Of a stretch of 6,426 nt of DNA, positions 4,751-6,426 are shown in pieces. Under the pieces are notes generated by a model. That model searched no databases, was not told the DNA's origin, and saw only the letters and a program-made list of their open reading frames with translations. A program made the position numbers and the translations under genes. Positions within the stretch are counted from its first letter, which is position 1; every line of letters begins with the position of its first letter. This DNA is from Candidatus Methanoplasma reticulitermitis (GTDB lineage: Archaea > Thermoplasmatota > Thermoplasmata > Methanomassiliicoccales > Methanomethylophilaceae): positions 1 through 6,426 of the forward strand of contig JAITTK010000054.1 of NCBI GenBank assembly GCA_031287135.1, written 5' to 3'.

Positions 4751-5590
4751 TCAAAGTGTGCTTTTAGCTTCCCAGATGAGCAGACCCAGAGTCATTGTCT
4801 TCTTCTCCCGGACCATTCCGTCCGTGCTCCGTGAGAGGACGACCGACCGTATCGTGTCCGCCACATCCCGGGTCATCTCCGTGTACTTCCCGATGTAACG
4901 TTCCTGCGCGGCGACAGCCTCCGGCACTGTCATCTCATACACGTGTTCCTGTCTGTAGAACTTCAGCGACGGTTCCCTGCCGACGGAGAGAAGGAATCTT
5001 CGGGGATATTCCGTGTTGTAACCGTCAAAAGAACAATCCATCCCCAAGCGTTTCCATATCTCATTCGGTATCCCGGATACCGGGTTTGCCGACGATATGT
5101 ATATGCAGGTACCTGAAGAATATCTTTCCATCCTCAGCAGGGATTCGGGGTTGTTCAAAGGCGGACACAGAGACGAGAACACGATGTCGAATCTTTCATC
5201 GGTGTCGAACGTCTCCCACATGCATGTCTCGGACGACACGTTCCCAATCCCCCTGATCCCGCATTCGGCTTTCAGACGCCCGATCATCCTCTCGCTGCCG
5301 TCAGTGCAGAATATGCTCTTAAGGTATGGATGGAGCAGCATCTCGTAAAGTCCCGGACCGCATCCGATATCCATCATCGTCCTGTCCTTTCGGAGTATAC
5401 CGGACTCCAAAAGGTCGGATACTATGTCATTTCGGATCCCGGCGTACTCATCGCCCGAATATGTACCCGCGGAGTCATCCCAGCATTTAGCGATAGCCGA
5501 ATCGCTCAGCCGCCCAACAATGAACGGGTGTTTATTCCGTTCGGCCTCCCACTCGGAGCATATCTTTGTTGTTTCCTCGTCTTTGTTCAT
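4751..5590 (-). CDS. Class I SAM-dependent methyltransferase
   Basis: A 279-residue soluble protein with the Rossmann-type methyltransferase core. Motif I is MDIGCGPG (residues 73-80), the acidic end of strand 2 is Asp97 in CTDGSERM, and the strand-4 motif is FDIVFSSLC (134-142), followed by PPLNNPESLLRM and then a strand/loop ISSANP (165-170). About 70 residues precede motif I (with WDDSAGTYSG, like the W-x3-A-x-Y start of many small-molecule methyltransferases). About 110 residues follow the core and may form the acceptor pocket. The acceptor is unknown. The ATG at 5590 follows the stop of the chelate permease by 4 bases, so the two are surely co-transcribed. This makes modification of the transported chelator, corrinoid or a related cofactor a reasonable but unproven idea. 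No membrane segment or signal peptide is seen. The stop at 4751-4753 is the last feature of this operon before the tRNA promoter. Confidence 0.85.
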   Translation of the reverse strand: MNKDEETTKICSEWEAERNKHPFIVGRLSDSAIAKCWDDSAGTYSGDEYAGIRNDIVSDLLESGILRKDRTMMDIGCGPGLYEMLLHPYLKSIFCTDGSERMIGRLKAECGIRGIGNVSSETCMWETFDTDERFDIVFSSLCPPLNNPESLLRMERYSSGTCIYISSANPVSGIPNEIWKRLGMDCSFDGYNTEYPRRFLLSVGREPSLKFYRQEHVYEMTVPEAVAAQERYIGKYTEMTRDVADTIRSVVLSRSTDGMVREKKTMTLGLLIWEAKSTL

Positions 5591-5594
5591 TCTA

Positions 5595-6426
5595 TCATCC
5601 CATCACGGGATTCTTGTTGCGTACAAGCAGGTATATCAGAATCGGTGCCCCGACAAGCGCCGTTATTGCCCCTACCGGCAGCATTACGGGATTAATCAGG
5701 TCCTTGGCCACGATGTCCGCCATAACCAAGAGAAGGGATCCCGTCACGAGTGACGCTGGAAGAAGATAACGCAGATTGTTGCCGACGAATATCCTTGAGA
5801 TCTGAGGGGCCAGAAGGCAGATGAACCCTATGGCGCCGACGAAACTCACCGCGACCGCGGTCGAAAAACACGCCAGAATCACCGCGGCGGCCCTTGTTCT
5901 TTTAACGTTCACTCCCAACGAGGCGGCGGTATCGTCACCCATCCTCATCACGTCGATGTCCTTCGTCAGGAACACCGCGGCAGCCATTGTGAACACAAGC
6001 GTCGCCAGTACGAAAGGGACTTGATTGAGCATCGCACCGTTCAAATCCCCCACGGCCCAGAACATGGCCGCCTTCACCGCTTCGGAATCCCCGAAATACT
6101 GCATTATGGTGTTGGCAGCACTGAACAGATACGACAGGGAAACACCGATGAGTATCATCGTTGTTGCCGACACGCTCCTCCTGGCAGTCGTGACGAGGAT
6201 TATCGCCGCAGGTATCAGGGAGAACAGGAACGCATTCAGAATGGTTCCGTATGTACCGGCTACGGCGACAACCCCGAGGACTATGGACATCCCAGCACCG
6301 AATGCTGCACTGGATGACACTCCCAGGGTATACGGTGTTGCAAGCGGGTTCTTCAGTATAGTCTGTATTATGCATCCTCCGACGGCGAACACCCCGCCGA
6401 CGAACAGGGCCATCAGGACCCTCGGG
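5595..6426 (-). CDS. FecCD/BtuC-family ABC transporter permease (partial, N-terminus outside window)
   Basis: Membrane subunit of an importer for iron-siderophore, heme or corrinoid. The reading frame is open to the right edge; 276 residues are visible, and by comparison with the usual 330-350 some 60-70 N-terminal residues are missing. The first Met in the window (codon at 6413-6411) is internal, because the preceding residues PRVL belong to the conserved LPR-x-L-x-A-L region. Family motifs in order: NPLATPYTLGVSSSAAFGAG, FWAVGDLNG, LGVNVKRTR (the cytoplasmic coupling region), VAVSFVGAIGFICLLAPQISR, and LPVGAITALVGAPILIYLL near the end. In the last but one motif the common Pro-His is Pro-Gln. 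Multiple hydrophobic helices run throughout. Partner ATPase and binding protein are not in the window; a methyltransferase, not the ATPase, follows directly. The substrate cannot be decided from the permease alone. Confidence 0.93.
   Translation of the reverse strand, partial: PRVLMALFVGGVFAVGGCIIQTILKNPLATPYTLGVSSSAAFGAGMSIVLGVVAVAGTYGTILNAFLFSLIPAAIILVTTARRSVSATTMILIGVSLSYLFSAANTIMQYFGDSEAVKAAMFWAVGDLNGAMLNQVPFVLATLVFTMAAAVFLTKDIDVMRMGDDTAASLGVNVKRTRAAAVILACFSTAVAVSFVGAIGFICLLAPQISRIFVGNNLRYLLPASLVTGSLLLVMADIVAKDLINPVMLPVGAITALVGAPILIYLLVRNKNPVMG

Noticed and set aside
1..6426. CRISPR array, insertion sequence, phage or defence island
   Set aside because: No spaced direct repeats, terminal inverted repeats with transposase, integrase or defence domains are present on either strand.

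Overview
The window looks archaeal, probably a methanogen-like member of the Thermoplasmata (Methanomassiliicoccales is my guess, from overall style only). The evidence is an archaeal-type initiator tRNA with A1:U72 and three G:C pairs in the anticodon stem, TATA boxes preceded by a purine-rich BRE about 25-29 bases before gene starts, several nearly leaderless genes, and T-rich tracts rather than hairpin-plus-T terminators. All eight protein genes whose ends are visible stop with TGA.

Left part (1-1561, + strand): the last 34 codons of an unidentified gene, a 170-residue TPR protein with its own promoter, an intergenic stretch with a canonical BRE/TATA that has no evident protein gene behind it (candidate small RNA of about 80 nt), and a small membrane-anchored extracytoplasmic protein of unknown function. 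That last gene has its own TATA box, with a perfect 8-bp inverted repeat directly upstream.

Middle (1741-4590, + strand): a complete high-affinity zinc (or related divalent metal) ABC importer. In order these are the membrane-anchored binding protein (znuA), the ATPase (znuC) and the permease (znuB), the genes overlapping one another. An AT-rich regulatory region with stacked dyads, including a perfect 16-bp palindrome, lies in front of znuA. The binding protein should capture the metal outside the membrane and pass it to the ZnuB dimer, which is driven by ZnuC. ZnuC has an unusual Cys-rich C-terminal tail, encoded partly in the region that overlaps the start of znuB. ZnuB has an extra hydrophilic tail that runs antisense into the next gene.

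Right part (4569-6426, - strand): initiator tRNA-Met with its own BRE/TATA promoter, a class I SAM-dependent methyltransferase, and, 4 bases upstream of it, the 3' part of a FecCD/BtuC-type permease for an iron chelate or corrinoid. The permease runs off the right edge. Two metal-uptake operons therefore converge on the initiator tRNA gene.

I see no CRISPR, insertion sequence, phage or defence genes. The points most worth a second look are the candidate small RNA, the two operator-like dyad regions, the ZnuC Cys cluster, the antisense overlap of znuB with the initiator tRNA, and the methyltransferase coupled to the chelate permease.
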